A DNA stretch of 64,000 nucleotides from Actinobacillus seminis (lineage in GTDB: Bacteria > Pseudomonadota > Gammaproteobacteria > Enterobacterales > Pasteurellaceae). This document shows positions 1 to 11,184 of the stretch, piece by piece (positions within the stretch are counted from its first letter, which is position 1; every line of letters starts with the position of its first letter). A model generated the notes under the pieces. It was given only the letters and a program-made list of their open reading frames with translations, was not told the DNA's origin and ran no database searches. Location of the stretch: NCBI RefSeq assembly GCF_002263215.1, contig NZ_NLFK01000001.1:310001-374000 (forward strand), written 5' to 3'. The position numbers and the translations under genes are program-made.

Positions 1-826
1 ACTAAAAGAGATACCCGATGCGATATTTTCCGGCAATTTACCGACAATTTTCCAAGTACCGTTTTTTCCAAGTAATGTTATCTTTGCCAATTGTTCCTAA
101 TTCTGTGGTTGGAGTACGTAAGCCGGCTTTTATTTCACCATTCACGACTAACAATGTACCATCTTTCAAGCCAACCACTGCACCGGCACGCGGTAAGAAT
201 GGGAATATACCCTCATTACGCCATACATTGGTCGCAGGTTCATAGCTTGCGATTTCCGGCGAAAAGAAGAAATCTTGTGCGCGCAGATTGAAATAAGAAT
301 CAAATATCGCTTTTTCTTTCTCTTTATCACCACCTGCGGAACCAACATCTTGAAATAGAACATTCCAGATTTCTTGATTTACTCCTCCAACAAAATAGAT
401 TTTTTTGCTATCTGCAACCGCACTTGTTCCCGCCGTTGCCCCTTTTGGTGAACGAGTTTGTAATTTTGTCCAAGTATTGTTAGCCGGATCATAAACATAA
501 GCATCATTAATACTTTCGCTTTTATTATTTACAGTATCTTGAAAACCACCAAATACATAGAGCTTACCGTTCACACCCGCTGCACCGGCTTGATTACGCA
601 CCCCTCCCGGGAATGCGGCAATTTCTTTCCATTGTGCATCTTTTTCTTTTAAATTCAATGCGTAAAATTTATCACCACCGGAGCCTAAGCCTACATAAAT
701 AGTATCACCAATTAATGCTCCGGCACCTCCTTTGATCCCTATGGGCAAATCAGGATAGACGGCTTGTGCAGAAAATGCGGTTAAGCCTAAAATGAATGTT
801 GCTAAAAAAGATTTTGTCATTTTCAT
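1..826 (-). pseudogene. nanM: N-acetylneuraminate epimerase (mutarotase), frameshifted and cut by window edge
   Basis: Periplasmic enzyme that speeds interconversion of alpha- and beta-sialic acid so that the TRAP system can take it up. The start at 826 has an AAGGTG ribosome site and encodes a signal peptide of about 22 residues ending SAQA. Kelch-type repeats follow (YVGLGSGGDKFYAL, YVFGGFQ, YFVGGVN), typical of NanM/YjhT. The frame ends early at position 38 after ITWKK. Removing one A from the A6 run (T6 on the plus strand, 62-67) restores WKNGTWKIVGKLPE and an open frame to the window edge. It lies just downstream of siaT on the same strand. The identity is well supported; whether the frameshift is real or a base-calling error is not known. 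Confidence 0.85.
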
Positions 827-875
827 AGAAATACACCTTATTGTTTTAGAAAAGTTTCATTGTTATAAACACACT

Positions 876-2723
876 TTAAGGCATTAATAAGTCAGGTATA
901 AATGTAATAATCTGTGGAAACAGGGTAATTAACACTAATGTGACAAAAATCGGCACTAAAAAAGGTAATACACCTTTAGTTACAGTGGAAACGGTCATAT
1001 TACCTACACGTGCCACTACAAACAACGCCATTCCCATTGGTGGTGTAAGAATACCAATCATCATATTCAACGTAGTCATCACGCCAAAAAACACAAGATC
1101 TATACCAAATTGTTGAGCAATTGGAATAAGCATTGGTAACACAAGGAATTGCAATGCAAGCGCATCAATAAACATTCCTAAAAATAAGAGTAATAGATTG
1201 ATCATCACCAATACCATTGTCGGACTGTCTGCAATCGCAACAAAGGCTTCCCCAATTCTCATGGCAACTTGTTCACGGGCAATCATATCACCGAAGAATG
1301 TTACGGTCATTACCATTAACGCAGTGACGCCTGTAATAGAAATGGTTTCCACACAGCTTTTAAATAAACTTTGCAAGTTCAACTCTTTATAAACAAATTT
1401 CCCCACAATAATGGAGTACGCTGCAGCAAAAACTGCCGCCTCAGTCGGGGTAAATAAACCTGAAAAGATACCAACAATAATAAGAATTGGAGTTAAAATT
1501 GCCCAAACACTTTCTTTAAACGCCTTGCAGAGTTCCTCTCTCGTTGCTTTACGTGTTTTTGGATAACCTCGTTTTTTGGATACGAAATAATTCATTATCA
1601 TTAAAGCTATCGTCACCAGCACGCCGGGTACAAACCCCGCGACAAAAAGTTTCGCAATACTTTCATTAGCAATAACACCATAGATAATCATTGCAATACT
1701 TGGCGGCACTAATGGACCAATGATACAAGATGCTGCTGTGATGCCGCCACAAATGTCATCATCATAACCGGCATCTCGCATGGCTTTAATCTCTAATTGC
1801 CCCAAACCACCGGCATCAGCAAGCGCAGATCCTGACATCCCTGAGAAAATCAAGCTCGCCCCGATATTCACGTGCCCCATACCTCCTGTGTAATGTCCTA
1901 ATAACGCTTTCGCAAAGGTAAATATTTTTGTGGTAATCCCCCCTGTATTCATCAAAATCCCTGTAAGAATAAAGAACGGTACACTTAATAATGGGAAACT
2001 GTTAAGACTATCGACTAATTTATTAGATGCAGAATTAACCACATTCCAACGAGTCATGGCGAAATAAAGCAAGGTAGCAATAAATAACGACCAACCCACA
2101 GGGGTACCAAGGAACATAATAATCAACCAAACCGCTAAAACAACATAAACAGCTGAACTTCCCAATTTTATATAATTGGAAATACGAAGCATCTTGAACC
2201 ACTCCGGTTGAAAGAACAAAATCGCAAAAATAATGACCGCACTTATGACATAAAATATCGCAGGCAAGTAGGTGAATTTATTATTATAGTTTTCAGTTTG
2301 TGCCTGTAAAAAACGATAAAACATCAAAATAGAGATGAAAGGTAAACCGGCATACAACCATTTTTCGGAAATACCTAAAGAAACCATTTCAAAACTCGCA
2401 TCTGCCCAAGTTTTAAAACCAAGATGTACAAATAGCACAACAGAAATAAATATCAAAGTTTGCACAAAAGAGTTTGCTGCTCGGCGAATTCTTTCAGACA
2501 TTAAGTTCGTGATAAAATCAATATAAACATGCTGTTGACTTCGGATCGCCATACTTATGCCGAACAAACCCGCATAGATAAACAACAAACGCGCCAACTC
2601 TTCACTCCAAATAATAGGAGAATCAAAAATCTGACGAGCAACAATTTGCGCTACGAGAATGGCAAAAATGATAAGAAGTAACCCACCACCAAGCCATTCT
2701 TCTACTTTGTTGATAAATTTCAT
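876..2723 (-). CDS. siaT: Sialic acid TRAP transporter, fused small and large membrane subunits (SiaQM)
   Basis: Inner-membrane part of the sodium-driven TRAP transporter for N-acetylneuraminate; it receives substrate from SiaP. At 615 residues it is a DctQ-like domain (about 1-165, with [16 protein letters not shown]), a linker helix, and a DctM-like domain of many membrane segments (about 195-615, with [21 protein letters not shown] and [14 protein letters not shown]). The fusion is characteristic of Haemophilus-type SiaT. I chose the ATG at 2723 because GGAGGT lies directly upstream; a longer frame from 2753 adds ten unlikely residues. The gene follows siaP after an intercistronic hairpin and precedes nanM. 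Confidence 0.95.
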   Translation of the reverse strand: MKFINKVEEWLGGGLLLIIFAILVAQIVARQIFDSPIIWSEELARLLFIYAGLFGISMAIRSQQHVYIDFITNLMSERIRRAANSFVQTLIFISVVLFVHLGFKTWADASFEMVSLGISEKWLYAGLPFISILMFYRFLQAQTENYNNKFTYLPAIFYVISAVIIFAILFFQPEWFKMLRISNYIKLGSSAVYVVLAVWLIIMFLGTPVGWSLFIATLLYFAMTRWNVVNSASNKLVDSLNSFPLLSVPFFILTGILMNTGGITTKIFTFAKALLGHYTGGMGHVNIGASLIFSGMSGSALADAGGLGQLEIKAMRDAGYDDDICGGITAASCIIGPLVPPSIAMIIYGVIANESIAKLFVAGFVPGVLVTIALMIMNYFVSKKRGYPKTRKATREELCKAFKESVWAILTPILIIVGIFSGLFTPTEAAVFAAAYSIIVGKFVYKELNLQSLFKSCVETISITGVTALMVMTVTFFGDMIAREQVAMRIGEAFVAIADSPTMVLVMINLLLLFLGMFIDALALQFLVLPMLIPIAQQFGIDLVFFGVMTTLNMMIGILTPPMGMALFVVARVGNMTVSTVTKGVLPFLVPIFVTLVLITLFPQIITFIPDLLMP

Positions 2724-2769
2724 AATACCTCCGAAATTGGACTGATTAATCAATATTGGGGATGATATT

Positions 2770-2793
2770 TAGGGCGTGACTCACCACACCCTA
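2770..2793 (-). promoter_or_regulatory. Intercistronic hairpin between siaP and siaT
   Basis: A 9-bp stem (TAGGGCGTG with CACACCCTA, one G-U pair) and a 6-base loop occupy most of the 90-bp gap after the siaP stop. There is no T run, so it is not a standard terminator. By position it could protect the siaP 3' end and keep the binding protein in excess over the membrane subunit, a pattern seen in other binding-protein operons. That role is inferred. Confidence 0.55.
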
Positions 2794-2813
2794 CGTTCTA
2801 ACTTAATCGTCTA

Positions 2814-3839
<1,026 letters not shown>

Positions 3840-3950
3840 TTAGAAAGTACGGTATAAAAATTTGTTACAATTCATATTTGCTTATCTGGGCTATCGTTAT
3901 AAAGCAAATAAATCATTTTTTCAAATAAAAATGGAGCTTTATTTCAAAAA

Positions 3951-3966
3951 TGTGAGCAATATCACA
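3951..3966. promoter_or_regulatory. CRP-binding site in the siaP/nanE control region
   Basis: TGTGAGCAATATCACA is a perfect TGTGA-N6-TCACA palindrome in the middle of the divergent siaP/nanE gap. In H. influenzae this intergenic region is known to be controlled by CRP with SiaR, so a site here fits catabolite control of both arms. It lies about 157 bp upstream of siaP and 257 bp upstream of nanE. Confidence 0.85.
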
Positions 3967-3982
3967 ACTTGGAGATCTTTTG

Positions 3983-4004
3983 AAATAATTCTCCAAAATT
4001 ATTT
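3983..4004. promoter_or_regulatory. Candidate SiaR operator (inverted repeat)
   Basis: AAATAATT and AATTATTT form a perfect 8-bp inverted repeat around a 6-base spacer, centred 35 bp from the centre of the CRP palindrome. SiaR is an RpiR-family dimer and would need such dyad symmetry, and its known operator in H. influenzae lies close to the CRP site. The assignment rests on symmetry and position only, and AT-rich sequence can form such repeats by chance. Confidence 0.4.
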
Positions 4005-4026
4005 TTATTTTTAGAAGTAAGAGGCG

Positions 4027-4032
4027 TATAAT
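4027..4032 (+). promoter_or_regulatory. Possible -10 element for the nanE operon
   Basis: TATAAT occurs about 190 bp upstream of nanE, just downstream of the CRP site and inverted repeat. No good -35 is visible at the normal spacing, as expected for an activator-dependent promoter. This would leave a leader of about 185 nt in which I see no convincing gene. Confidence 0.35.
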
Positions 4033-4222
4033 TCCTTTACCTTAATTGAATGCTTCAAGATAGTGCTTACATGTCATGCTTAAAAGAAGAACGTGTTACA
4101 ACCATACGCTGTCTTGCTCAACATGAAATTTAATTTCTGTGTATCTTGGTCATTTATAGTTAAAAGAATATATTCATAATCGCTTAGAAACGATAAATAA
4201 CCAAGTCAAATTTGGAGTAAAT

Positions 4223-4912
4223 ATGTCAAAATTGAGTCATAAAGATAAAGAAGTGCTAAACAAAATCCGTTATGGATTAATTGCATCTTGTCAACCTGTT
4301 GATAATGGTCCGATGGATAAACCCGAAATTGTTTCAGCGATGGCGCAAGCATCAATCGTTGGCGGTGCTGTAGGATTACGAATTGAGGGGATTGAAAATT
4401 TAAAAGCAACACGCCCAACAATTTCCGCCCCCATTATTGGTATCATAAAACGAGATTTGCCCGATAGTCCTGTACGTATCACTCCTTTTTTGCAAGATAT
4501 TGAAGATTTAGCTGCTGCCGGTGCAGATATTATTGCGGTAGATGGTACAGATCGCCCACGTCCTATAGACCTTAAACAAGCTGTCGCAAAAATTCATGAA
4601 TTAGGTTGTCTTGCCATGGCAGACTGTTCAAATTTGGCAGAAGGATTGTATTGCCAAAAATTAGGTTTTGATATTATCGGCAGCACTATGTCCGGTTATA
4701 CGGGCAACGAAGTGCCTGATAAACCGGATTACCAATTAGTCAAAGACTTAAAGGCTGCGGGTTGTTTTGTTATGGCTGAAGGACGCTATAACACACCGGA
4801 ACTTGCACGCTCTGCAATTGAAATAGGTGCTGACTGTATAACCGTAGGTTCCGCCCTAACACGCTTGGAACATATTGTAAATTGGTTCGTTACCGCTGTT
4901 AAGCAAGTATAA
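4223..4912 (+). CDS. nanE: N-acetylmannosamine-6-phosphate 2-epimerase
   Basis: Cytoplasmic TIM-barrel enzyme that converts ManNAc-6-phosphate to GlcNAc-6-phosphate, the step after NanK. The 229 residues match the family length. The likely catalytic lysine is Lys76 in GIIKRDLP, and a conserved acid is Glu186 in VMAEGRYNTP; the phosphate-binding end carries ITVGSALTR. The ATG follows TTGGAG. It is the first gene of the rightward sialate operon, with nanK 42 bp downstream. Confidence 0.96.
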   Translation: MSKLSHKDKEVLNKIRYGLIASCQPVDNGPMDKPEIVSAMAQASIVGGAVGLRIEGIENLKATRPTISAPIIGIIKRDLPDSPVRITPFLQDIEDLAAAGADIIAVDGTDRPRPIDLKQAVAKIHELGCLAMADCSNLAEGLYCQKLGFDIIGSTMSGYTGNEVPDKPDYQLVKDLKAAGCFVMAEGRYNTPELARSAIEIGADCITVGSALTRLEHIVNWFVTAVKQV

Positions 4913-4954
4913 GCTTATGCCGCTACTATAAAAAATAAACAAAAGGAAGAAATT

Positions 4955-5857
4955 ATGCGCTGTTTAGCCATTGATATTGGAGGGACTAAAATTGCTACCG
5001 CCCTTGTTGAGAATAACCAAATATCACAACGCCACCAAATTACCTCCCCACAAGAAAATACAGGTATAGCAATGTGCAATACGCTAGCTTGCTTGGTGCA
5101 ACAATATCAAGGGCAATTTGATTATATTGCTGTCGCTTCTACCGGCATAATTAATCAAGGAAGGTTGACTGCATTAAACCCTAAAAACCTTGGTGGCTTA
5201 GCTGAGTTTCCTTTATACAAAGGTTTGGCATCAGTGTCTGATAAACCTATTTTTTTACTTAATGACGTACAAGCGGCTGCTTTTGCAGAATATCAACAGG
5301 AAGACCCAAATACGGTACAAAATTTCGTTTTTATTACTGTTTCTACCGGTGTTGGCGGCGGTATTGTACAAAACGGTCATTTACTGACCGAACCAAATGG
5401 TGTAGCAGGCCATATTGGACACACTCTTGCCGATCCAAATGAAGTGATGTGTGGTTGTGGTCGCCGTGGTTGTGTAGAAGCTGTTGCGTCCGGGAGAGCG
5501 ATTGAAGCCATTTCCAGTCAATGGGAGAATCCTTGTTCTCCGAAACAAGTTTTTGAATTATTCCGTAAAAATGATGAAAAAGCGACCGCACTTGTAGAAC
5601 GTTCTGCTAAGGCTATTGCGAACTTAATCGCTAATTTACGAATTAGTTTAGATACACAAAAAGTCGTCATTGGCGGTAGTGTAGGGTTAGCTGATGGCTA
5701 TTTATCATTAGTTAAAAAATTTATGCAAAACCAACCGCACTTTTATCATTGTTCAGTACGACCGGCAAAATTTGGCAATGATGCCGGATTAATCGGCGCC
5801 GCTGCCTGGGGCAATGCGCAACTGTTACAAAAACAATCTCAAGATACTGGATACTAA
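4955..5857 (+). CDS. nanK: N-acetylmannosamine kinase (ROK family)
   Basis: Phosphorylates ManNAc, released by NanA, to ManNAc-6-phosphate with ATP. The N-terminal phosphate loop is DIGGTK (7-12), the catalytic base is Asp104 in LLNDVQAAA, and the zinc site is His156 with the cysteine cluster CGCGRRGC (166-173), all standard for ROK kinases. The 300 residues match the family. AGGAAG precedes the ATG at 4955. It lies between nanE and nanQ on the same strand. Confidence 0.95.
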   Translation: MRCLAIDIGGTKIATALVENNQISQRHQITSPQENTGIAMCNTLACLVQQYQGQFDYIAVASTGIINQGRLTALNPKNLGGLAEFPLYKGLASVSDKPIFLLNDVQAAAFAEYQQEDPNTVQNFVFITVSTGVGGGIVQNGHLLTEPNGVAGHIGHTLADPNEVMCGCGRRGCVEAVASGRAIEAISSQWENPCSPKQVFELFRKNDEKATALVERSAKAIANLIANLRISLDTQKVVIGGSVGLADGYLSLVKKFMQNQPHFYHCSVRPAKFGNDAGLIGAAAWGNAQLLQKQSQDTGY

Positions 5858-5896
5858 TCTTTGTATCTCAACACATAACATGAAATAGAAGGATAA

Positions 5897-6370
<474 letters not shown>

Positions 6371-6402
6371 AAGTACACTTGCTGACTAAAGTAGGAGTTT
6401 TT

Positions 6403-7266
6403 ATGGCAAATAATCATATTTTAGAGCGTATTGCCGCTTTGCAGGCAAGTTTAACCAAAACGGAAAAACGTATCGCCGAACACATATTACAAGATCCGGA
6501 ACTGCTGAATAACTGTTCATTAGCAGAGATTGCGAAAAATATAAAAGTGGGTGAAGCCACAGTAATCCGTTTTTGCCGCACCCTTGGTTTCAAAGGATTT
6601 AGTGATTTTAAAATGGATTTTGTCATTGAGCTCGCTACGCAAGAGCAATCTATAACAACCTTGTTAGATACCGATATTTCAAATGATGATGAACCCGAGC
6701 TGGTCGCAAATAAAATTCAAATAGCGTTAAATAAAGTCATCAGTGAAACCATTAATCTATTGGATTTCAACGTACTTGAACAAGTCGTTAAGGAAGTGCG
6801 TCTTGCCAAACGAATTTTTTTATATGGTGTAGGATCCTCAGGCTTGGTTGCAGAATGGGCAAAAAATAAATTAATGCGGATTGGCATACAAGTTGATGCC
6901 GCTAGCGATAATCATTTTATGTATATGCAAGCATCCTTAATGCGTAAAGGTGATGTAGTTATTGGATTAAGTCACTCCGGGCAATCTGCCGAAACAACAC
7001 ACGCACTCGCTATATCTCGTAAAGCCGGCGCAACCACTATTGCAATTACTCATAATTCTCGCTCACCAATCACCAAAGAGGCTGATTATGTTTTGCATAA
7101 TGGAAATCGACAATATTTGTTACAGGGCGATTCTATGGGAACACAAACCGCACAATCTTTTGTATTAGACTTAATTTACACATTGCTCGTTCAAGCAGAA
7201 GAAGAAAAAGCACTGATTGCAAAACAAAAAACCCTTAGTGTTATTTTAGAACAACGTCAAAAATAG
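6403..7266 (+). CDS. siaR: Sialic acid operon transcriptional regulator (RpiR family)
   Basis: RpiR-type regulator of 287 residues: an N-terminal helix-turn-helix (about 1-80, with SLAEIAKNIKVGEATVIRFC) and a C-terminal SIS sugar-phosphate domain (about 120-260, with YGVGSSGLVA and GLSHSGQSAET). In H. influenzae, SiaR represses both nan arms and responds to glucosamine-6-phosphate. The ATG at 6403 has TAGGAG seven bases upstream, so it is preferred over the TTG at 6379. It lies inside the catabolic operon, between nanQ and nanA. Confidence 0.92.
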   Translation: MANNHILERIAALQASLTKTEKRIAEHILQDPELLNNCSLAEIAKNIKVGEATVIRFCRTLGFKGFSDFKMDFVIELATQEQSITTLLDTDISNDDEPELVANKIQIALNKVISETINLLDFNVLEQVVKEVRLAKRIFLYGVGSSGLVAEWAKNKLMRIGIQVDAASDNHFMYMQASLMRKGDVVIGLSHSGQSAETTHALAISRKAGATTIAITHNSRSPITKEADYVLHNGNRQYLLQGDSMGTQTAQSFVLDLIYTLLVQAEEEKALIAKQKTLSVILEQRQK

Positions 7267-7275
7267 GAGAACGTT

Positions 7276-8153
7276 ATGAAAAACTTAAAAGGCATTTTTA
7301 GTGCTTTATTAGTTTCATTTAATGAAGATGGTTCCATTAATGAAAAAGGGCTGCGCCAAATTATCCGTCATAATATTGATAAAATGAAAGTAGATGGACT
7401 ATATGTTGGCGGCTCTACCGGTGAAAACTTTATGCTTTCTATATCAGAGAAAAAGAAATTTTCCGTATTGCAAAAGATGAAGCAAAAGACGATATTGCAT
7501 TAATTGCACAAGTAGGTAGTGTAAATTTACATGAAGCGATTGAATTAGGTAAATATGCCACGCAATTAGGTTATGATAGCTTATCTGCCGTGACGCCATT
7601 CTACTACAAATTCAGTTTTGCTGAAATCCAACATTATTACGATACCATCATCGCAGAAACAGGTAATAATATGATTGTATACTCTATTCCGTTCTTAACC
7701 GGCGTGAATATGGGTATTGAACAATTTGGTGAACTTTATAAAAATCCGAAAGTACTCGGCGTTAAATTCACTGCCGGCGACTTCTATTTGTTAGAACGCC
7801 TAAAAAATGCCTATCCAAACCATCTTATTTGGGCCGGCTTTGATGAAATGATGTTACCTGCTGCTGCATTAGGTGTAGATGGTGCTATCGGTAGTACATT
7901 CAATATTAATGGCATTCGAGCTCGTCAAATTTTTGAACTTACTCAATCAGGTAAACTTGAAGAAGCCCGTTCTCTTCAGCACATCACTAACGATTTAATT
8001 GAAGGAATTCTTGCCAATGGTTTATATTTAACGATTAAAGAAATTTTGAAATTACAAGGTGTTGATGCCGGCTATTGTCGTGAACCAATGACCAAAGCGG
8101 CAACGGAACAACAGCTTGCTATCGCAAAAGCGTTGAAAGAGAAATATTTATAA
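7276..8153 (+). pseudogene. nanA: N-acetylneuraminate lyase, single-base frameshift
   Basis: Sialic acid aldolase that splits Neu5Ac into ManNAc and pyruvate, the committed step of catabolism. The first 60 residues ([23 protein letters not shown]) are in one frame, which then runs into an early stop at 7503. Adding one A to the A5 run at 7450-7454 restores [14 protein letters not shown] and an open frame to 8153. The restored protein has 292 residues with the catalytic tyrosine (MIVYSIPF) and Schiff-base lysine (LGVKFTAGD) present. Everything except one base is intact, which suggests a recent change or a homopolymer miscall. Confidence 0.9.
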
Positions 8154-8165
8154 AGTTAACCGCAC

Positions 8166-8203
8166 TTTCTATAAGGACTGGTTTTGGGCTCGCCCTATAG
8201 AAA
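8166..8203 (+). promoter_or_regulatory. Compound hairpin in the nanA-nagB gap
   Basis: TTTCTATA (8166-8173) pairs perfectly with TATAGAAA (8196-8203), and a smaller hairpin GGG-CTCG-CCC (8186-8195) stacks inside it. It ends about 18 bases before the nagB start codon and has no T run. It overlaps the end of an uptake signal at 8159-8167. Possible roles are an mRNA processing or stability element, or control of nagB translation; nothing in the sequence decides between them. Confidence 0.45.
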
Positions 8204-8221
8204 TATTAAAGGAGTATTGCT

Positions 8222-9027
8222 ATGCGTCTAATCCCCTTACAAACCGAACAACAAGTGAGCCTTTGGGCTGCTCGTCATATTGTAAATAGAATTAATCATT
8301 TCAAACCGACAAAAGATCGTCCCTTTGTGCTTGGCTTACCTACAGGCGGCACTCCCCTCAAAACTTATAAGGAATTGATTGCACTTTATCAAGCCGGCAA
8401 AGTGAGTTTTGAGCACGTAGTTACTTTCAATATGGACGAATATGTAGGACTGCCGAAAGCACATCCCGAAAGTTATCATTCATTTATGTATAAAAATTTC
8501 TTTAACCACATCAATATTCAAGAAAAAAATATCCATATCCTCAATGGTAATACAGATGATCATGATGAAGAATGTCGCCGTTATGAAGAAAAATAAAATC
8601 TTACGGTAAAATCCATCTATTTATGGGGGGCGTCGGACAAGACGGGCATATTGCATTTAATGAACCGGCTTCATCTTTAGGCTCTCGTACTCGCATTAAA
8701 ACTCTGAACACTGATACGCTTATCGCCAACTCTCGTTTCTTTAATAATGACATTAATCAAGTGCCTAAATATGCCCTCACTATCGGTGTAGCAACGCTAT
8801 TGGATGCCGAAGAAGTAATGATTTTAGCCACCGGTTATAATAAGGCGTTAGCAGTACAAGCCGGTGTAGAGGGAGCAATCAATCACCTTTGGACGATTAG
8901 CGCATTGCAACTGCATCGTCATTTCCTATTAGTATGTGATGAACCGGCACAACAAGAATTGAAAGTAAAAACAGTGAAATATTTCACTGAATTAGAGCAA
9001 CGGGCAATTCATAGTGTATTAAGTTAA
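8222..9027 (+). pseudogene. nagB: Glucosamine-6-phosphate deaminase, single-base frameshift
   Basis: Converts glucosamine-6-phosphate to fructose-6-phosphate and ammonia, the last step of amino sugar use. The 5' part encodes [12 protein letters not shown] and FNMDEYVGL, holding the catalytic Asp of E. coli NagB. It stops at 8596 within RRYEEK. One extra A in the A5 run at 8589-8593 gives [13 protein letters not shown] and joins the 3' part, which carries [17 protein letters not shown] with the active-site Asp, His and Glu. The restored length is 268 residues, near the family norm. GGAGTA lies upstream of the ATG. Confidence 0.9.
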
Positions 9028-9044
9028 ACAGAGAGAAAATAATT

Positions 9045-10190
9045 ATGACTTATGCATTAATTAATAGCGTAACTTACACCGGGAGAGAAGTGCTACGAGA
9101 TTACGCTGTTGTCGTTGAGCAAGATAAAATTAAAGCTATTATTCCCCAACAAGATTTGGACAAAGATATTGAAGCAATTGATTTAAAAGGCAATAATCTC
9201 ACTGCCGGTTTTATTGATTTGCAACTTAATGGATGTGGCGGAGTGATGTTCAATGACCAAACTTCGCTACAAACCTTGGAAATTATGCAAGAAACCAACT
9301 TGAAGTCAGGTACAACAAGTTTCCTACCGACGTTCATTACTTCTCCTGATGAAGACATGAAAAGTGCGGTCAAAATTATGAGAGAATATCTTGCCAAATA
9401 CAAAAACCAAGCTCTCGGTTTACATTTGGAAGGTCCTTATATTAGCGTTGAAAAGAAAGGGACGCACCAACCACAATATATTCGTACCATCACCCCGGAA
9501 ATGAAACAATTTTTGCTTGATAATGCAGCTGTGATTACTAAAATCACACTTGCTGCAGAAAATCCAACAGCAGAATTTATCCCGGAGTTTGTGGAAAATG
9601 GCATTATTGTATCTATAGGTCATTCAAACACCAATTATGACGTTGCAAAAAAAGCGTTTCGCCGTGGCGCAACATTCGCAACACACTTACATAACGCAAT
9701 GTCCCCCATCAGCTCAGGTCGAGACATGGGCGTAGTTGGTGCAGTATTAGACTCTTCTAATGTTTATACCAGCGTTATTGTCGACGGTGTTCACGTTTCC
9801 TTCGGTAATATACGCATTGCCAAAACGCTCAAAGGAAGCAAACTTTGTATTGTTACTGATGCGCTTGCCGCTGCAGGTTCTAATATTGAATCCTTTACGT
9901 TTGTTGGCAAACAAATTTTTGTGAAAAACGGACGCTGTTATGATGCTCATGGCGCATTGAGCGGCTCCTCAATCACAATGATTGAGTCTGTTAAAAATGT
10001 GGTAGAACATGTAGGTATTCCATTAGATGAAGCGTTAAAAATGTGTAATCTATACCCTGCCGAAGCGATTAATGTAGAAAATAAACTTGGTTCTGTTGAA
10101 ATAGGTAAAGTGGCTAATTTGACTGCATTTACACCAGATTACAAAATAATTGGAACAGCGGTAAATGGTCAATGGAAAGAATGCCAATAA
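9045..10190 (+). CDS. nagA: N-acetylglucosamine-6-phosphate deacetylase
   Basis: Amidohydrolase that removes acetate from GlcNAc-6-phosphate, feeding NagB. The 381 residues show the family motifs in order: GFIDLQLNGCGG, the metal-site HLEGPYIS, IGHSNTNYD, THLHNAMSP, VDGVHVSFGN and the catalytic aspartate region IVTDALAAAG. It starts 17 bp after nagB and is intact, unlike its two upstream neighbours. It appears to be the last gene of the sialate operon: the probable terminator follows but has been split by an insertion sequence. Confidence 0.96.
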   Translation: MTYALINSVTYTGREVLRDYAVVVEQDKIKAIIPQQDLDKDIEAIDLKGNNLTAGFIDLQLNGCGGVMFNDQTSLQTLEIMQETNLKSGTTSFLPTFITSPDEDMKSAVKIMREYLAKYKNQALGLHLEGPYISVEKKGTHQPQYIRTITPEMKQFLLDNAAVITKITLAAENPTAEFIPEFVENGIIVSIGHSNTNYDVAKKAFRRGATFATHLHNAMSPISSGRDMGVVGAVLDSSNVYTSVIVDGVHVSFGNIRIAKTLKGSKLCIVTDALAAAGSNIESFTFVGKQIFVKNGRCYDAHGALSGSSITMIESVKNVVEHVGIPLDEALKMCNLYPAEAINVENKLGSVEIGKVANLTAFTPDYKIIGTAVNGQWKECQ

Positions 10191-10226
10191 AGCAACCAAC
10201 ACTTAAGATAAATCGCCTTTCTGATC

Positions 10227-11184
10227 TGCCCCCCAAAGTTGGACTAAACAGCCAACAGATTAAGGTGCAGATTTTTTATGACTAAATACAACCAATCTTT
10301 CAAACAACAAGTGCTCGAATTTTATTTTCAAAACGGGAAAAATGGCTCACTCACTCGTCAGCATTTTCAGCTGGAGAAAAGCACATTACGTCATTGGATT
10401 AACCAATATCATCACTATGGTTTCAATGGGTTAGCTGTTTTAGGTAAGAAGCAAACCTATTCGCCCGAATTTAAATTATCTGTGATACAAGCGGTTAAAA
10501 ATGGGCAATTTTCTGCAAGAAACGCTTGCTTTCATTTTGGGATTGCCAATTCAGGTATTGGCAGTCAATGGTTACAAGCCTTCGATAAACACGGTATAAA
10601 AGGTTTATTACCCAAACCAAAAGGGCGTCCGTCAATGAAACCGAAATACCCGAAAATGCCACCCACCAAAAACTGAGGAAGAACGCTTGCGTTACCGTAT
10701 TTTAGAGCTTGAAGCGGAGAATGCGATTCTAAAAAAGTTGCAAGAATTCAACCTATGGCTATCGTCGTATCACGCTGATATTGAGAAAAATCCGGACAAT
10801 CAACCATAAAAAAGTCCAAGCGATAATGCAAAAATTGGGCTTGAAAGGGAAATGCAAACGTCGAAAATATAGTTCGTATCAAGGTAAGGTGGGCAAAATT
10901 GCAGATAATTTATTGAAAAGAGATTTTTCGGCTACCGCCCCGAACGAGAAATGGGCGACAGACATCACGGAATTCAAATGTGCGGAAGGTAAGCTCTATT
11001 TATCACCGATTAAGGATTTATTTAATGGGGAAATCATCGCCTATGACTTGGCAGAAAGCCCAAACTTTGATGAGTACATTCATTACTACAACAATGAGCG
11101 TATTCAAGTGAAATTAAAAGGACTAAGTCCTGTAGAATACGGAATTCAGTCCTTAAGTTAAAGCAGTCTAACTTTTTGGGGGCA
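10227..11184 (+). mobile_element. Defective IS150-like (IS3 family) insertion sequence with intact ends
   Basis: The element starts TGCCCCCCAAAGTTGGACT and ends with the inverted counterpart AGTCTAACTTTTTGGGGGCA. It is flanked by a 4-bp GATC direct repeat (10223-10226 and 11185-11188), as expected for IS3-family insertion. At 958 bp it is about 0.4-0.5 kb shorter than full IS150-type elements. The ends and target duplication are preserved while the transposase is damaged, so it could move only with help from an intact relative. A separate right-end fragment of the same type lies at 40909-41017. Confidence 0.85.
10278..11161 (+). pseudogene. IS150-type transposase remnants (orfA and internally deleted orfB)
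   Basis: The 5' frame (10278-10676) encodes the orfA helix-turn-helix domain (FYFQNGKNGSLTRQHF). It is frameshifted near 10660, after which EEERLRYRILELEAENAILK continues in another frame. OrfB begins without its start and resumes at about 10757 (YGYRRITLILRK). It runs through EKWATDITEFKCAEGKLYLS, which holds the first catalytic Asp, and then jumps from LAESPNF straight to EYIHYYNNERIQ near 11070. That second deletion removes the remaining DDE residues. No active transposase can come from this copy. Confidence 0.85.

Noticed and set aside
2723-2753. Longer siaT start at 2753
   Set aside because: The GGAGGT site lies directly before ATG 2723, and the extra ten residues do not belong to the family N-terminus.
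4049-4132. 27-codon ORF in the siaP/nanE gap
   Set aside because: No ribosome site and no recognisable feature; it lies in a control region where short frames occur by chance.
6379-6402. Upstream TTG start for siaR
   Set aside because: The ATG at 6403 has TAGGAG at good spacing and gives the usual RpiR N-terminus.
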